64,000 nucleotides of DNA from Apostichopus japonicus (Eukaryota; Echinodermata; Holothuroidea; Aspidochirotida; Stichopodidae), in contig NC_092576.1 of assembly GCF_037975245.1 (NCBI RefSeq), positions 9,751,501 through 9,815,500 of the forward strand, given 5' to 3'. Under the pieces are notes generated by a model, which was not told the DNA's origin, searched no databases, and saw only the letters and a list, made by a program, of their open reading frames with translations. How positions within the stretch are numbered: the stretch's first letter is position 1; each line of letters opens with the position of its first letter. Both the position numbers and the translations under genes were made by a program. This document shows, piece after piece, positions 50,385 to 61,785 of the stretch.

Positions 50385-51417
50385 GAAAGAAGCGAAAGTA
50401 GCAGGGTAAAAGGACTTCGCCAGACCCATTCACCAATCTCCAAAAGAAAAGATCGAACTGGATACCCGCTCCTGGTGCAAATAAAGTTTTGGACCAAGTC
50501 ATTGATTCTATCAATCATGATGTCGAGAGACTTCTTCCTCGAAAGCTACACTCCTCTAACAACATCACTCAACTTTTGAGAGCAAAACGAATCTGCTCCA
50601 AGGAAGCTGACTTCGACAACGCAGCTTCTATGTTCAATGGTTTCTTCCGATCTCGGGGATACCCTCCCTCAGTTATAACCACCGCCAATCAACGCATTAA
50701 CCTCATCAGCCGAGAATCGACTCTGGAACCCACCAACGACGTCACTAACACCGACCGCATTCCCCTCACACTTCCTTTCCATCCCTTATCTCAACACATT
50801 CGCCACACCGTATACAGGAACTTCAAAACTCTCACACGTGACCCCACCACCAAGGAAGTTTTCACGGAGATGCCTATTACAGCTTACAAGCGACTGAACA
50901 ACCTGGCGGATCATTTGGTGAGGGCATCGCATCCTCAGCCCATCCCTGTCGACACTCCCGGCACCTACCCTTGTAACCGTAGTAGATGTAATACCTGCAA
51001 ATATGTCACCTCAAATACTATGCTTCGTATCACTGCCCCTAAAAACTCTTTTATAATCAAACATCACTTTTCTTGTATTTCCACTAATGTAATCTATATT
51101 ATCATATGTAAACGTTGTAATTTACTTTACATAGGTGAAACCAAGCGAAGACTGGTAGATCGTATTACCGAACACTTACGCGCCATCAAATCCAAGTTTC
51201 CTGGTTACCATGTTGCCTCTCACTTCAATCCCCCCCCCCCCTGTAAGATCACTGACTTTTCAGTTACGTGTGCTCTGTCCCCCAGAGGCAATGATATCGA
51301 TCGTCTTAAATCCGAAAATAGACTAATTTTCGGACTTGGCACCTTATCCCCTTATGGTTTAAACTCTAAATTCGATTTGTTGTAAGTCCTTTTACCCTGC
51401 TACTTTTCGCTTCTTTC
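50385..51417. repeat. Short inverted repeat bounding the GIY-YIG ORF
   Basis: About 33 nt at 50385-50417 (GAAAGAAGCGAAAGTAGCAG and on) return as the reverse complement at 51384-51417 with one inserted base. The right arm is the first stretch after the ORF stop codon. The left flank therefore carries a reversed copy of the element's own 3' untranslated region, a known arrangement in Penelope-like elements. Confidence 0.75.
50402..51385 (+). pseudogene. Penelope-like retroelement: C-terminal part with GIY-YIG endonuclease
   Basis: Open frame from 50402 (after TAG at 50399) to TAA at 51383-51385, about 327 codons, with no natural ATG near the front, so it is a 5'-truncated fragment. The upstream reverse transcriptase is missing. 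What remains: RICSKEADFDNA and FRSRGYP (thumb/linker region of these elements), a Cys/His linker (PCNRSRCNTC, then HHFSC), and a full GIY-YIG nuclease (VIYIIICKRC, LYIGETKRR, DRITEHL, Glu in KSENRLIF, final YGLN). A C-run near 51228-51241 codes Pro and may vary in length. It lies in intron 1 of the ZIP gene, between 0.8 kb direct repeats, with an inverted head upstream. Confidence 0.85.
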
Positions 51418-51419
51418 TT

Positions 51420-52221
51420 TGTTGTGATAACCACAATCAAGTTCAAACAGTTAAGTTTATTTGTTCAAATATATAGTGGAGCTGTTAAATGCACACAGTC
51501 TTAAATAATTCGGGTTTGTTATCTTGAAATTTGTATTCTTGGAAAAATGTCGTCTCTATTTTACTTCAGAAATTATTTACGTCGGTAAGTGACTTTAGTT
51601 GAAGTCATCAACTATAAAGAGCATGTGGATCACACTCTTATACTTTCATACAATATGAATTCCCTGCGTGAGAATGTGAAAAAAAGGACGATTCCATGGA
51701 GGAATAATTGTTTTAGTGGTTTTGTTAAGGGCGGATCCCATCAATTTTAACACGAATATAGAGTGACAAATAGTCACTGCAGGTTTTAGAGTTAACTTCA
51801 CCCGGAATCACTCTTCGTATCGAGTGACTTTTCGTTCCTTTAAAAGAGTGTTCATCCTAGGTTTTCTCAAAGAGTAAAATTTTCAATTTTTTTCGTGTGG
51901 AACTTGTGTGCATTCACTCTAAGATTATTTCGCTCTAAAATATCTCTCTCTAAAAAAATAGAAAGAAAATGGAAATGATATATACCTTCGGTGCCATGAG
52001 CATTTATGTAAATCAGATCTAAAAAGAAAGGGTAAGTCCCTACAGGATACTGGGGAAGAATGCTTGTATTCATACAAACAGTTCCCCAAAAAGGGTGAAA
52101 CTATACAAATAAGGGTTAAAAAGAATGAATAGAAGAGTGGCCTCATAATATGTTCACACGAATACTTACCGGTATATCACAATATGTTTCTCGGTTCACC
52201 GCAGTAATGTTTGTTGTCGGC
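51420..52221 (+). repeat. Long direct repeat, downstream copy (about 0.80 kb)
   Basis: Same sequence family and orientation as 49256-50083. It begins 35 nt after the GIY-YIG stop codon. Both copies contain the marker AGAGTGACTTTTCGTTCC-like segment and short shadow ORFs of no evident function. Confidence 0.75.
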
Positions 52222-53774
52222 AATACTCACCCAGTATTACTCACACTCGTTATACACGTAGGCTCTTAAAATATCAACAAAGGTGAATATGAACGGTAAA
52301 ATAAATATTTATTTGTTGTCCATTGTCTGATGTATAACACAAAGTGTGTTTACAATACATCCCACATATATAGCATAGAAATGGGTATGAGAGTTATACA
52401 TTATCATGCCACAATATTGTACATAATTAAACATATAAGTGTGATATATTTGATGTATTATATGAAATAATATTTAATATTGTTAAATATGTAATAGCTA
52501 CTACATGTAGACTGAAACTATCTCTAGGGGTTGGGAGGGCGGGGGGGGGGGGGGTCGCTGTAGTAGGAGGTGGCGTGCATCCGCAGGTATATCAGTTAAT
52601 TCGATCGCAGCTTTAACAAGGCATCACAGAAATCGGTTACAACTTTCATTTTATTGTAAACGTTATAAGATAATAGTTTTGGGGACATCTGTAACAATGA
52701 CGTCATCGTTAATAACCGTCCAATTCGAGCTGTTTTAAAAAATCTTATGTTCAAAACATTTCTGCATATTTTCTCTCAAAACGAAACGTATAAAACAGCG
52801 CTGATTTTCCTTTACCGAAAGTCGTACACACACGTACACGCCCATACTAAACTATTAACGGTAGAATATCGGCAGCTATAAGACCTAATTTAACACTGGT
52901 TTGAGAAAAACGGTTTGAAACATTGAAACCGTGAATTCACGTCGACATTTTTCGGTCAAATAACAACTACTCTACTTGCAAAGATTTCTTCTTTGTCGGG
53001 GTGATTCGTTTCCTGCAGTTATACTTATTTTTCATTAATTAGGTATATATATATACGTCAATCGCTCTTCACCGTCTAGTGCACACCGCAAGTGCTCGAT
53101 CTGTGGCTCCTATTTCACGCTATAAACACATGCATTCTTATATCAATTCTCTAACAACCTTCATGGTTAACTAGACACATTATATAGGCCCTTAAATCAC
53201 CAGACGTGAATATAACCCACACAATTTTGGATATCACCTTTACAATGAATATGCGAATTGCCCCTATGTGTCCCTATGTGTGGTAAATGATGCAAGACGG
53301 TAATAAAGGTTTATTGTGTATTCACACAAAGGTTTAAATAAATGGGTGTTGAGTCATTGTAGCCACCGTTACAATTTAATCCTACTTAAGTGCGTTGATC
53401 TGCCTTTTCACAACTGATAGCGTATGTTAAATTTACGGTACTATATAACGTTCATATTTCATAACGTTCTGTTATTTTACAGAACGGGCAATGAACGTTA
53501 ACTTACGATGAATGCACTTGCTAAATAACGTTTCCCTTTTTTCAGCCCTAAGAAACTGTTATATTGTGCAAACGGCGTGCCACAGTAATATTACGTCACA
53601 TTTTCACCTTTAATAGTTAATACACGGGTTTATTTTGACAGTGCACTTACACAACATGAGCCAACACTGTAAACTGGATAGCCACCATGTAATTTTTTTT
53701 TTCATTTTTCTTTTCAAATTTTATTTCTCCTTTTGATTTATTATTATTATTATTATTATTTTTCGCATTTCTAG
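52222..53774. other. End of ZIP intron 1, nothing recognised
   Basis: AT-rich sequence with a G run near 52543 and an ATT-repeat just before the exon 2 acceptor. Confidence 0.5.
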
Positions 53775-54059
53775 TGCGCGGACTCAGTGACAGAACACGT
53801 TTTCCAAACACTCGGAGTATCGTCGCAGTATGGGTTAACGGAGGAGAACTTCAGCAACGCGTCGGTGATATTATTTTACTTGTTTTCCTTGGAGAACATC
53901 GGGGACACTTGTAACAGTACCAAATGGCAGAGTTCTCTCGAAAATTACACCGCGGTAATCCTAAACACAGACGGAAGCCCAGATGCTCTCACGGAAGAAG
54001 ACCTAGAAGCGATATTCGATGAGTTTGGTCACAGTTACCATTCGGAAACCAACGCAAAG
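53775..54059 (+). CDS. SLC39A4/12-like: ZIP transporter exon 2 (residues 106-200): ectodomain repeat 1
   Basis: A run of TTA/ATT and a pyrimidine-rich acceptor (tttcgcatttctag) precede TGC, so the exon opens on a Cys codon. It encodes a Cys-bounded helical unit (LTEENFSNASVILFYL, then Cys) followed by an EF-hand-like helix pair (LTEEDLEAIFDEFGH). Sequons NAS, NST and NYT suggest glycosylation. The donor is gtatac, phase 0. Confidence 0.88.
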
Positions 54060-54481
54060 GTATACCTTTAAACGCTAACTTTATAGCATCAGGTCTGTTT
54101 CACTTTAAAAGAGGTCTGAAGGAAAGCCTTCTGTAAAATCTCTAGGACTATACAGCTCACCAAGAACGAAGAAATTATTAACTATCAACGAATCAGATTA
54201 ACGTTTTGTCAAATTAAGATGATTTCTGATCAGGTTCAGGCCAGCCTAAAAGTGTTCATGCAGGCATTCCCTATTTTTGACAACATTGACAATTATTCAC
54301 TTGAATCTGTGCAAGTACCCCCCCCCGATACCAGTCAAAGAGAGAAAGAGAGAAGCTATGTTTTAATTCAGTTGACAGTACCTGATCAACTGAAATTTAA
54401 ATCATCGAGTAACGTCACACATTCAAATGGCGGCCATTTTTGTCTTCTACACGTATACTTTTCTTATCTATTTTTGAATAG

Positions 54482-54689
54482 TGTTTCAACGTGGAGACAA
54501 TATTCGAAGCGGAAGTTGCTGATCACGAGGCTGGAGCTACGGGAGAGGAATTGCTCCATATTTCTCCACTAATGATCTCCTATCTACTACAAGGATATTG
54601 TATTGGTGAAGCATCTGAGACGGATCCTCAAGAATTCCTTGAAAATATTTTCGAAAAATATGGTCACGACGGTACCATACCAGAAGAAG
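54482..54689 (+). CDS. SLC39A4/12-like: ZIP transporter exon 3 (residues 201-269 plus split codon): ectodomain repeat 2
   Basis: The acceptor is tatttttgaatag. The exon opens on Cys (CFNVETIFEAE), has ISPLMISYLLQGYC in the place of the PAL-type helix, and ends with an EF-hand-like segment (FLENIFEKYGHDGTIPEE). The donor gtattg splits an Asp codon (phase 1). Confidence 0.87.
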
Positions 54690-55328
54690 GTATTGATTGG
54701 AAACCTCCCCCCCCCCCCCAAAATATATCTTGCAACAAAACCGGTGATACATTATTGTTAATCGTAAATTCATATTCCCAATGTAATGTAGGGTTAATAG
54801 CTATAAATACAGTATACTGTGTTTCTTTGGTGTTGGAGTTACTATGGGGTTGGCCTATAGGTCCAAGATGTCGTAGTTGATAGCCGCAGATGGCCGCGTG
54901 CATGGACCACGAGAATGTTATAATGATGCAATTCGCATGTACGGTCTTGTTCACTGTGTTGTGTGATGTTATCAACACTGGACATCACTTGTTTAGAAAG
55001 GACAGGATAAATTTAAGTTTACTTCGTTAAGTGATAAAGAAGAATTTATTTTACAAAAGCCTTTGGTTTTATAGGTTAAGTATTCCTCTACCATAGAATG
55101 AGGACTGTACGTTTGAGCGAAGAGAACTTTGCTAGCAGAACGTTTCACTTCGGATCAAGGATCACAGGCTTTACTTATACATTTGTTTACAATACATGGT
55201 ATAGTAGGATAGTGTTTATATCCTTACCGTTGGCTTAAAACATCCAGATAATAGTCAGAAAATATACAAATAATCTGAATAATTTACAACATATTTTTTT
55301 TTTCACTCTGGTTTTTACTCTCATCAAG

Positions 55329-55528
55329 ATTTTGAAGCAATGCTGACGTCACTTTCAATTGGCGGTGCTGTCGAAGATAGCCACGGACACGAAGAAGATG
55401 CACATAACCATGCAAAACGAAGCCTGAAGTCTCATCGAAATATAGACAGCATCACCAAAAGGGAAGTGGTTGATGATCATGGGCATGGATCATCCAATGG
55501 GTCAAAGGTCATGGACGTATCGAGCACG
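55329..55528 (+). CDS. SLC39A4/12-like: ZIP transporter exon 4 (residues 270-336): second His-rich stretch
   Basis: The acceptor tctcatcaag restores the split Asp codon (DFEAMLTSLSIGG). The His-rich sequence HGHEEDAHNH and DDHGHG follows, the metal-binding linker expected between the two halves of a LIV-1 ectodomain. The donor gtaaga is in phase 0. An in-frame ATG at 55340 is internal, not a start. Confidence 0.87.
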
Positions 55529-55882
55529 GTAAGAGGGTGTATTTGAAGGGGGAAAAAAGTGTCCCTTTAATTTGGCGTCGTGATGACTTTTGAAGACTTA
55601 ATTTTTTAAATCTTTAACCTGTCATATTTTCAATTTTTCCCCTCATATATTCCTTTTTTTTCCATTTTCTTTTATTTTGTTGCATTTCAACATATAATGC
55701 ATATTCCGGTATTGCTCATACTGGCACGTTTTTATTAGTCAGCTGCCATTGAATTTTACTAGTCCGTATAAATGACGCTGCATTTAAGTCTGGTAATCTG
55801 TAGACAAGTATTAGTATATAGCGACAGCCAATATGCATGTCAAAATCGATTAATCGATATGTATCGTCATATTCACACACAG

Positions 55883-56045
55883 TGCTTTACCGGAGAGGAC
55901 TTACTCACAATACACGGAGTCGACCACGAGATCGGAATTACGGAAGAACAGTTTGTCCATCTATGTCCTTCGTTGCTGCAACAGATACTCAGCGAATCGT
56001 GCAATGAAGCCCACGAGGACGAACCCAAGGAAATATCACCGTTAG
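55883..56045 (+). CDS. SLC39A4/12-like: ZIP transporter exon 5 (residues 337-390 plus split codon): PAL-motif domain
   Basis: The acceptor is atattcacacacag. The exon opens on Cys (CFTGEDLLTIHG) and carries FVHLCPSLLQQILSESC, where PSL takes the place of the PAL motif that names this LIV-1 dimerisation domain. The donor gtatgg splits the next Val codon. Confidence 0.88.
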
Positions 56046-56348
56046 GTATGGAAACCGTTCAAGGGTCTATTATAAAAAAAAATAAAGCTGAAAAAGAAGG
56101 ATAAATTAAATCAAATCAAATCAAATATACATGAACAATTCTTGTGTCTTACATTTGGGCTCAATTCGTTGTTTCCTTTCATGACGTAATTGCTATTTTT
56201 GGAAATATGACATCACACCGTATAAATAAACGATCCATGTAAGCATCATATATGGTCCCGTTTGTATACGTGCCATGCCGTCAGTATGATTACTGAAAGT
56301 TCGTGTGTGCCATCAACTGTCGATGCATTCTGTTCCTTGATTCACGAA

Positions 56349-56775
56349 TATGGCAAGCCATGTGGGACAAACACAGCATAATATATCCGCGTATTAATTG
56401 GAATTTATACTCGTATTAATTAGAATATATACGCGTATATATTATTAGCCAATCATATGGCTCAAATATATCCGCGTATTAATTCGAATATATACACGTA
56501 TTAATTCGAATATATACACGTATTAAATAAAATACATATGGGGATTAAATCCAATATATGCACGGATTAATTAGAATATACACGAAAAAACATTTCCGCT
56601 CTTGCTGTGTACATATACCAACGATAAATGTTTTGGCGGGCTCGCGAGATCGCTTCAAAAAGCGAAACTTTACACATGTAGGCTACAACACATGTATATT
56701 CGAATTAATACGCGTATATATTCGAATTAATACGCGGATATATTATGCAGTGTTTGTCCCACATGGCTTGCCATA
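56349..56775 (-). mobile_element. Long-TIR miniature element with 6-bp duplication, copy 2 (inverted)
   Basis: The same family as 19338-19759 in reverse orientation, in intron 5 of the ZIP gene. It is flanked by exact CACGAA at 56343-56348 and 56776-56781, which fixes the ends and the 6-bp duplication. Confidence 0.85.
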
Positions 56776-57186
56776 CACGAAAAGTAGTGATGTCTCATCC
56801 GATACTCATAGCTAACTAAAGATACTACAAACTACTGGTGCCACCTGCAACACATGTTACCGTGTGACGAACACAAAGTGTAGTAATTACTGATGCACGG
56901 TTGTGGGACGTGAACAGTATAGTTGCTGTACCAGCTATGAGTATCGGCTTTGATGCCACAATAAGTTACCGAAACGACATACAGACCTAAAACATATCCC
57001 CAAAGGTATAAAGGAATCAAAGATGAAGTAGACTTGATAATATTATAGTGTGGTGAGGTATTAGTTAACATGACAGTAGCACGTGAGTAGAAATATTCAA
57101 AGCACTGGCATCGAGAAAGAGTTAAAACATTGGCTACTCATGCCGATGGAATTGGGAATTCTCAGGATCTGCTGTATTATTAGGTA

Positions 57187-57527
57187 ATGTGTAAAAGTAA
57201 GTTGGCCTGACGTTTTGATCCTAGCCGGATCTTCTTCAAAGGCTAAATGACAAGTAACAGTAACAGAAGGGACATCCTTTGTCTACTAATCCCTTGTTAC
57301 ATCCCTTGTCTACTAACTCCCTTACATCTATCTCTTTGTGTTCACCATGCTCATTAACCTGTCTGTATTCTGTGTGTGTTTTTGTCCCTTCTGTTACTTT
57401 TACTTGTCATTTAGCCTTTGAAGAAGATCCTGCTAGGATCGAAACGTCAGGCCAACTTACTTTTACTCACTCTCTTACACAGGCTCTCCAGTGGATAAGC
57501 AGTTTGCTAACAGTTTTATTTTATTTC
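57187..57527 (+). mobile_element. Non-autonomous inverted-repeat element, probably Penelope-derived, with 12-bp target duplication
   Basis: Arms of about 82 nt at 57191-57272 and 57384-57466 are reverse complements with few differences and enclose about 111 nt. The flanks carry an exact 12-bp direct repeat TATTATTAGGTA at 57175-57186 and 57528-57539. The right arm contains TTTGAAGAAGATCC, TGCT, then GGATCGAAACGTC, a hammerhead-like hairpin plus GAAAC-GTC core that resembles the head of the GIY-YIG element at 50 kb. It sits in intron 5 of the ZIP gene. Confidence 0.7.
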
Positions 57528-57659
57528 TATTATTAGGTAGTAGACAAGCAAGATGAAACGAGATATAAAGCATAATGTTTGTGTTGGTGTTATTTCTGAA
57601 ATCCTTCTTTTTTTCAACCGGTAAAGTTATTTGTCGATATTTTGTTCGTTCTCTTTTAG

Positions 57660-57829
57660 TATGGCTTTACGGTAGTGTTGCTGTCTTCATCATCAGTCTT
57701 GGAGCTGTTCTCGGTGGTCTGTTACTACCGTGTCTCCCGGCCAGATTCTTTGAAAAGTTCATACACAGTCTTATTGCCCTGGCTATCGCTATACTGGCTG
57801 GTGACGCGCTCATCCACCTTTTACCACTG
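57660..57829 (+). CDS. SLC39A4/12-like: ZIP transporter exon 6 (residues 391-447): membrane segments 1-2
   Basis: The acceptor tcgttctcttttag completes the Val codon. It encodes VWLYGSVAVFIISLGAVLGG (segment 1) and LIALAIAILAGDALIHLLP (segment 2), both conserved in ZIP proteins. The donor gtgagt is in phase 0. Confidence 0.92.
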
Positions 57830-58336
57830 GTGAGTGACTTGTTAATGTTTTGTGGGTAGCGATGAGTTTGTTTCTTGCCTTACAAAGACGTTTGAGAGAG
57901 AGGGGTGGAGGGTGGGGGGGGTGGAGACAGAGAGGTGGATATAGGTGGAGGGAAGAGATATTTAAAAAAAAAAAATTACAGAGTGTAGGTAATTCTTTAG
58001 AAGTTAGTCTAACGTTTCTAGTCTATAGCGGAATCTTCTTCAGAAACACTGAGAGAAAATTAAGTAATTTAAATGGACAAATGGTTACTTGGAACAGTGA
58101 ATAATAAATAAAACTAGAACAATAGGCCACGGGGAGAAGGAAGTGGGCAAAACGTGGGCTGAGAACACAACCCTTTCATTGTACCAAACTTTTCTTGAAT
58201 GTACTATTTATGAGAAGACGATTTATAAGTTAAATGCAAATCATATTTGACGACTTTCTCTACAGGTTTTACGCAGAAATTCCCATGATATTGAAACACC
58301 TTCTTCAAATCTCAACGTACCATGAATTAGCAGAAT

Positions 58337-58695
58337 CAGTGGCGTAGGAGGGTTCTTTTGAGTGGGGGGGGGGGGGCTGAAGACTGATGGCCGGCCTGGG
58401 GGAGGGGTCTAAGGGTTGGAATTTTTTTGCATTTCCAGGTGGCCTCAGATGCAATTTGGTGCAATATAGCACACTTCAACACCCAATCCATTTTGTAAAT
58501 AATTTTGCATTTTCACCTGGCATTATAGATGCAATTTGGTGCTCCAAATGAGATTTTTTTCTCATTTGGAAATGAAAAAGGCGTTTTCTGACTCGTGGAG
58601 CGGGGGGCGGGGGGCGGAATGATACTTCCGCCCCCATATTTTTCACTGGGGGGGGGGGGCTGGCGCCCCCCAGCCCCCCGGTTCCTACGCCCTTG
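58337..58695 (+). mobile_element. hAT-type miniature element, family 2, second copy
   Basis: Flanked by AGCAGAAT at 58329-58336 and 58696-58703, with the same ends as the copy at 60769. It lies in intron 6 of the ZIP gene, less than 100 nt before exon 7. Confidence 0.85.
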
Positions 58696-58771
58696 AGCAG
58701 AATGTAGGAATTGCTTTATGCCATCTCTTGACAGATCAAATACAAGTCTTTCTTTTGCTTCTTGCCCTCAG

Positions 58772-58918
58772 GCTATAGGAATTCATGGACATGAAAGCGG
58801 TAGTCACGTGGTGCATTCCCCTCTTGATGAAGAACTGGCATTCGCCTGGAAGAGTCTTGCTACCCTCTCTGCCATCTATGCCTTTTACCTCCTAGAAACG
58901 ATTATGGGATGGTGGTCT
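58772..58918 (+). CDS. SLC39A4/12-like: ZIP transporter exon 7 (residues 448-496): His loop and membrane segment 3
   Basis: The acceptor is gcttcttgccctcag. A short His motif (HGHESGSH) precedes membrane segment 3 (WKSLATLSAIYAFYLLE), where ZIPs have a conserved Tyr/Phe-rich helix ending in Glu. The donor is gtaagt. Confidence 0.9.
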
Positions 58919-59636
58919 GTAAGTATATGGTTGAAAGGGGTATGGGTATATCATAGGGCTGAAAATTTGATTGATTATTACAATATAAATTGCTAACGAA
59001 ACTCTATGGAGTTTACAGAGTACTGAGACAGCTGTAGTTAAAAGATTCACAATTTTGTCAAGAGTAAATTAACGAGAAGATAAAAGAAAGAGAAGGTACT
59101 GGAATGCATCCGACAAGATGACGCCACAGACCACCTAATATGAATGCTTTTATTCCTCTCTTATCTGTCTCCTATGCCTATGCACTCTAGTCTATAGTCT
59201 ACCTTTAGTTTATAACAATCTTGCACTACGCCCCCATTTTTGCAGTGCGCTTCGCCACGGTGACATGTTATACGACCTACTGTTGAGCCCCACTACCTGC
59301 AATAATGTAAGGTTTAGTTAGTCAAAAATGCTGCCACTTTTCCAACATCATAACTTGAAAAATACACAAGTATATATATTAATATATTTAAAAGGCAATA
59401 TAACATTTTTTCAGCATCCTTTAAATTTTAACAGCGAAAAGTTGTTGTTATTTCATCAAATTAGATTAATTTGAAAGATCTGCAATCTATGGAACTTGTC
59501 TATATCAGGAAAAATAATTGCTGTATATATGACAATTATCAGAGTGTAACTTATTAGTCTAAACAAAACAATATTTTTATTAAAGTGTTCATTTATACAT
59601 TCAGCCCATTTTTTAATTTTGTTTAACCCTTTTTAG

Positions 59637-59723
59637 GATCAGGAACATGCTCATCCAGGAGATATGCATATGACCAACGCAGACGACATAGGGAGTAGAA
59701 AATCAACGTCTCAGAAAGAATTG
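59637..59723 (+). CDS. SLC39A4/12-like: ZIP transporter exon 8 (residues 497-525): cytosolic loop, part 1
   Basis: Lies between acceptor aaccctttttag and donor gtaaga. It encodes DQEHAHPGDMHMTNADD and a Ser/Lys-rich end. The His residues place it in the variable cytosolic loop between membrane segments 3 and 4, a known zinc-sensing region in this family. The exon is 87 nt and in phase. Confidence 0.8.
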
Positions 59724-60294
59724 GTAAGACTTCATTTTGCTGGTTAATGATTCAGAATATACTCATGTACAAAGTATTATTTTTTACATATTCTGTTTTT
59801 TCCCTCTAAATGTGGAACTGTCATATCAAGGAACGCCTTAGTAACCAAATTGCAATCATAAAATTATCATTTTATCGGATATTTGACATGTTATGCATTT
59901 GTTATGTAGTACACCCATTTCGTTTCTAGCCGTTATGCAACACTACATTACTTCGCTTGGTTTATCCCACGCATGACGTCAACATCGAGGTCTATGATTG
60001 TACATTTAAGAATAAAGTTAGGCTAGGTAATACTAACAGTATAGGGCCGGCTATAGCCTAACGTTAGTTATACCTTCCGTAGAGTACTATCGCCTGCAGT
60101 AATGGGGGTATTAGGCTACCTGTTGAATAACTATTTAAATTCAGCCAACTGCTACTTCATTCTGTATAATTATTTCTAATGTCATGGTGATGGGGAATAT
60201 CATCATCACTGTACTACCACTAAACGTTAATAACATGGTAGTCTGCGCGAATACGTGTGCATTGACGATACTACTAGCCTACTAGTAGTTTGGC

Positions 60295-60422
60295 ACGTAC
60301 CTGGTAATGGTATAGTAGCAGGCTAGGCTCACGTTGTAGATTTGACGAGTATTTTAGTACGTACCTGGTAATGGTTTAGTAGCAGGCTAGGCTCACGTTA
60401 TGGATTTGACGTTATGCATGGG
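60295..60422 (+). repeat. Tandem duplication, two 64-bp units
   Basis: ACGTACCTGGTAATGG starts at 60295 and 60359, followed by AGCAGGCTAGGCTCACGTT in both. It lies in ZIP intron 8, just before exon 9. Confidence 0.8.
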
Positions 60423-60495
60423 ATTCCGGGCTTACATGGTGTGCCGTTAACTTAGCTAGCCGTGCAACTTACTGTGGTATTCTTCTATTCCACAG

Positions 60496-60556
60496 ACAAA
60501 GCACACTGACTCAGAAAGTGTTGATTTCTCATCAGAAAGCGGAGGCTGTCTTACCA
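60496..60556 (+). CDS. SLC39A4/12-like: ZIP transporter exon 9 (residues 526-545 plus split codon): cytosolic loop, part 2
   Basis: A 61-nt exon between acceptor cttctattccacag and donor gtaagt. It encodes a Ser/Glu-rich stretch (TDSESVDFSSESGG). It is needed to restore the phase between exons 8 and 10. Confidence 0.75.
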
Positions 60557-60768
60557 GTAAGTTTACATATTATCAGTCGATCGATCGATCGATCAGATCG
60601 ATACTAGTTACGTAATACTTCCATGCTCCCATCGTATAAATCATTCTCGGTAGGATGTATTAAGGAATTTGATATTTATTTTCCTTTGATAACCTAGAGG
60701 CAAATGCCATGTTTAAAGTAGTTTTCAATTGTATACCATGAAACAGGGGAGTAAAGTATTCTAGAATC

Positions 60769-61087
60769 CAGTGGCGTAGGAAGGTACTTTTGAGTGGGGG
60801 GCTGAAGACTGATGGCCGGCCTGGGGGAGGGGTCTAAGGGGAGGGGGTGCATTTCCAGGTAGCCTCAGATGCAATTTGGTGCAATATAGCACACTTCAAC
60901 ACCCACTCCATTTTGTAAACTTAATTTTGTATTTTCACCAGGCCTTAGATGCAATTTGGTGCTCCAAATGAGATTTTTTTTCTCATTTGGAAACGAAAAA
61001 GGGGTTTTCTGACTTGCGAAGCGGGGGGGCGCACATTTTTCACTGGGGGGGCTGGCGCCCCCCAGCCCCCCGGTTCCTACGCCCTTG
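60769..61087 (+). mobile_element. hAT-type miniature element, family 2, copy with exact 8-bp duplication
   Basis: The ends are CAGTGGCGTAGGAAGG and CCGGTTCCTACGCCCTTG. Flanking CTAGAATC occurs at 60761-60768 and 61088-61095. It is internally like 58337-58695 and 41817-42168 (ACTGATGGCCGGCC, ATGCAATTTGGTGC). It lies in intron 9 of the ZIP gene. Confidence 0.87.
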
Positions 61088-61785
61088 CTAGAATCCATAC
61101 TTCCCAGTTCCCCGCGCGCAGCGGCTGTAGCCTGAGATTCACGTCAGTCCTATAATACGACGTCATGACTTTGTAGATTGGAATCGTAGGGAGCTGTGTC
61201 ATATGCAAACCGAATGACATTTATGACTTCCACAAGAGTAATGGGTTTCACCCCTTCAATATATATTTACACTTCTTTACTTTCAAACCAGCGTCATGTA
61301 AGTTGTTCAAAGTTCAAGTGGTGGTTGTCATGCAATGCTTGAACGTGTCTTAAGTGGTTTAGACTACCAGTGAAGATAAAAACCTCCCTCAACCAACACT
61401 CTATAATTTGACGGTCGATTTCTGTACGTTACTTTAACCATGCGTTAAGCAAACTTGTCTAGACTATTGTAAAATCCATGAGATAAGGCAGTACCCACTT
61501 GGAAAAATCACCCACTGAACCGTACAAATTCCTCCCACATGCACACCTGTGAGGTGTTGTTGGGTCCGGGGTGGGGGGTGGGATGGGAGGGGGAGGTTGG
61601 GACAGAAACATCCAAACATCCATGATGAAGAAGTGGGTTTCTTGTATAATAAAACAGTGTATACTCTGTAGGTGGTTTTAATTATTCTTTTGATAAAAAC
61701 ATAGTAAGCTCCTTTAGGTGGCTGTAGTCCAAGTCATTGCCACTAAGGAAATGCATTTGGTCATTCGAATAAAGAACTTTAGAGT

